From CBDCRK01 sp965220955 (GTDB taxonomy: Bacteria; Desulfobacterota; Binatia; Bin18; CBDCRK01): 64,000 nt of DNA. Numbering within the stretch: position 1 is the stretch's first letter; every line of letters begins with the position of its first letter. Shown piece after piece: positions 63,497 through 64,000 of the stretch. Below the pieces are notes generated by a model. It worked only from the letters and a program-made list of their open reading frames with translations. It did no database searches and was not told the origin of the DNA. The position numbers were made by a program, and so were the translations under genes. The DNA lies in assembly GCA_965220955.1 (NCBI GenBank), contig CBDCRK010000008.1, positions 62,001 through 126,000 on the forward strand, given 5' to 3'.

Positions 63497-63604
63497 ATGA
63501 AACGTTTTCCAGCCTGCAGCAGGGCGCGGGCTAAGACGCCGACAGCGGAAGAGCGTAATGCCATTGCACGGGAAGGTGCAGCGGCAAGGTGGGGTCATGA
63601 ATGA
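63497..63604 (+). CDS. 35-residue small ORF ending in an ARWG motif
   Basis: The frame is basic at the start (MKRFPACSRARAK) and continues TPTAEERNAIAREGAAARWG before HE and stop. The EER..IAREGAAARWG part resembles the (S/T)PEERxEIARKAAxARW tails of several small bacterial proteins. It lies 15 bases before the protease gene. Inverted arms GAAAACG (63481-63487) and CGTTTTC (63503-63509) straddle its start, so initiation could be regulated by a hairpin. No strong ribosome-binding site is visible. Function unknown. Confidence 0.4.
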   Translation: MKRFPACSRARAKTPTAEERNAIAREGAAARWGHE

Positions 63605-63619
63605 TAGATTAGCAGCATA

Positions 63620-64000
63620 ATGAGACCGCTCGACGCTTACATAAAAAGCCGACTCGATCTATGTTTGTCAACCATTGACGATATAACTGATGCGGACACG
63701 GTTGCTCTCGTGGGTCCAATTATGCCTGGGGTCGATCAGTCCCTACGTGTCGCATTGGAAGCAATCCCTGACAGCGGCAAACGGCCCTCAATCGTTGTCA
63801 TCCTGGATACACCTGGCGGCATTGTAGAAGTCGTTCAGCGAATGGTGACTACGATACGCTTTATTTACGCTGATGTAACGGTAATCGTGCCAGACCGTGC
63901 TATGTCTGCTGGCACGATCTTTGCGCTAAGCGCCGACCGAATAATGATGGACTACTTTTCCTGTCTTGGACCGATTGATCCGCAAATCGAAAGGGATGGC
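63620..64000 (+). CDS. SDH_sah/ClpP-like serine protease, partial
   Basis: The first 127 residues of a gene that continues beyond the right edge. VVILDTPGGIVEVVQRMV and VIVPDRAMSAGTIFALSADRI contain the oxyanion glycine loop and the nucleophile serine (MSAGT) of the ClpP/SppA superfamily. The ending YFSCLGPIDPQ is typical of the serine-dehydrogenase-proteinase (SDH_sah) branch. There is no signal peptide. The start is ATG 63620; the ribosome-binding site is weak. These proteins often accompany defence or stress genes, but the downstream context is not visible. Confidence 0.8.
   Translation, partial: MRPLDAYIKSRLDLCLSTIDDITDADTVALVGPIMPGVDQSLRVALEAIPDSGKRPSIVVILDTPGGIVEVVQRMVTTIRFIYADVTVIVPDRAMSAGTIFALSADRIMMDYFSCLGPIDPQIERDG

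Overview
The window reads as chromosome of a diderm (Gram-negative type) bacterium, probably an uncultured deltaproteobacterium-like or Tectomicrobia-like lineage; the sequence alone does not fix the phylum. The evidence for a diderm is a complete tolQ-tolR-tolA-tolB-pal-cpoB cluster, two lipobox signal peptides and several twin-arginine signals. Most of the window is dense core metabolism with short spacers and many ATGA/GTGA overlaps.

Layout. (1) 1-4314, minus strand: an operon for a twin-arginine-exported xanthine-oxidase-family molybdenum hydroxylase (IorA/IorB type), coupled to SoxY, SoxZ, a small cytochrome c and an FccB/SoxF-type flavoprotein. (2) 4315-8907: accessory DNA with an aminotransferase, a Baeyer-Villiger-type monooxygenase and eroded remnants of an AapJ-like binding protein, a hydantoinase A and an amidohydrolase. 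(3) 9057-18284: envelope genes. These are two GT2 glycosyltransferases, GspE/PilB, signal peptidase I, a GalE-like epimerase, UDP-xylose synthase and a UDP-glucose dehydrogenase split by a 479-residue intein. Ugd and Uxs together give UDP-glucose to UDP-glucuronate to UDP-xylose. (4) 18367-23120: PfkB kinase, MTA phosphorylase, RlmN, Ndk and a TPR protein. (5) 23196-37287: a TCA-cycle block of sucD, sucC, fumC, frdDCBA, mdh and acnA. It is interrupted at 31590-34461 by a plus-strand island holding an intact amidohydrolase, a REP-associated tyrosine transposase (RAYT) and gene fragments. (6) 37344-44972: rho-rpsB-tsf-pyrH-frr-uppS-cdsA-rseP-tsaB, without the usual dxr. (7) 45194-52201: rluD, ribF and the Tol-Pal cluster. 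(8) 52502-60220, plus strand: gap, tpiA (no pgk between them), secG, tRNA-Leu, an M16 peptidase, prmA, rsmE and gshB. (9) 60447-64000: queE with a 5'-truncated yhhQ, tRNA-Phe, an IalB-family protein, a gene-poor repeat-bearing stretch, a tiny ORF and the start of an SDH/ClpP-like serine protease.

The most unusual items are the Mo-hydroxylase/SoxYZ operon with its altered SoxY C-terminus, the intein sitting exactly on the Ugd catalytic cysteine, and the RAYT-related scars. Others are a candidate rho leader peptide with a strong ribosome-binding site, and several families of short dispersed repeats in spacers, some of which have been read into protein C-termini. No rRNA or CRISPR array was seen. 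All homology calls rest on motif recognition by eye; no database search was run.
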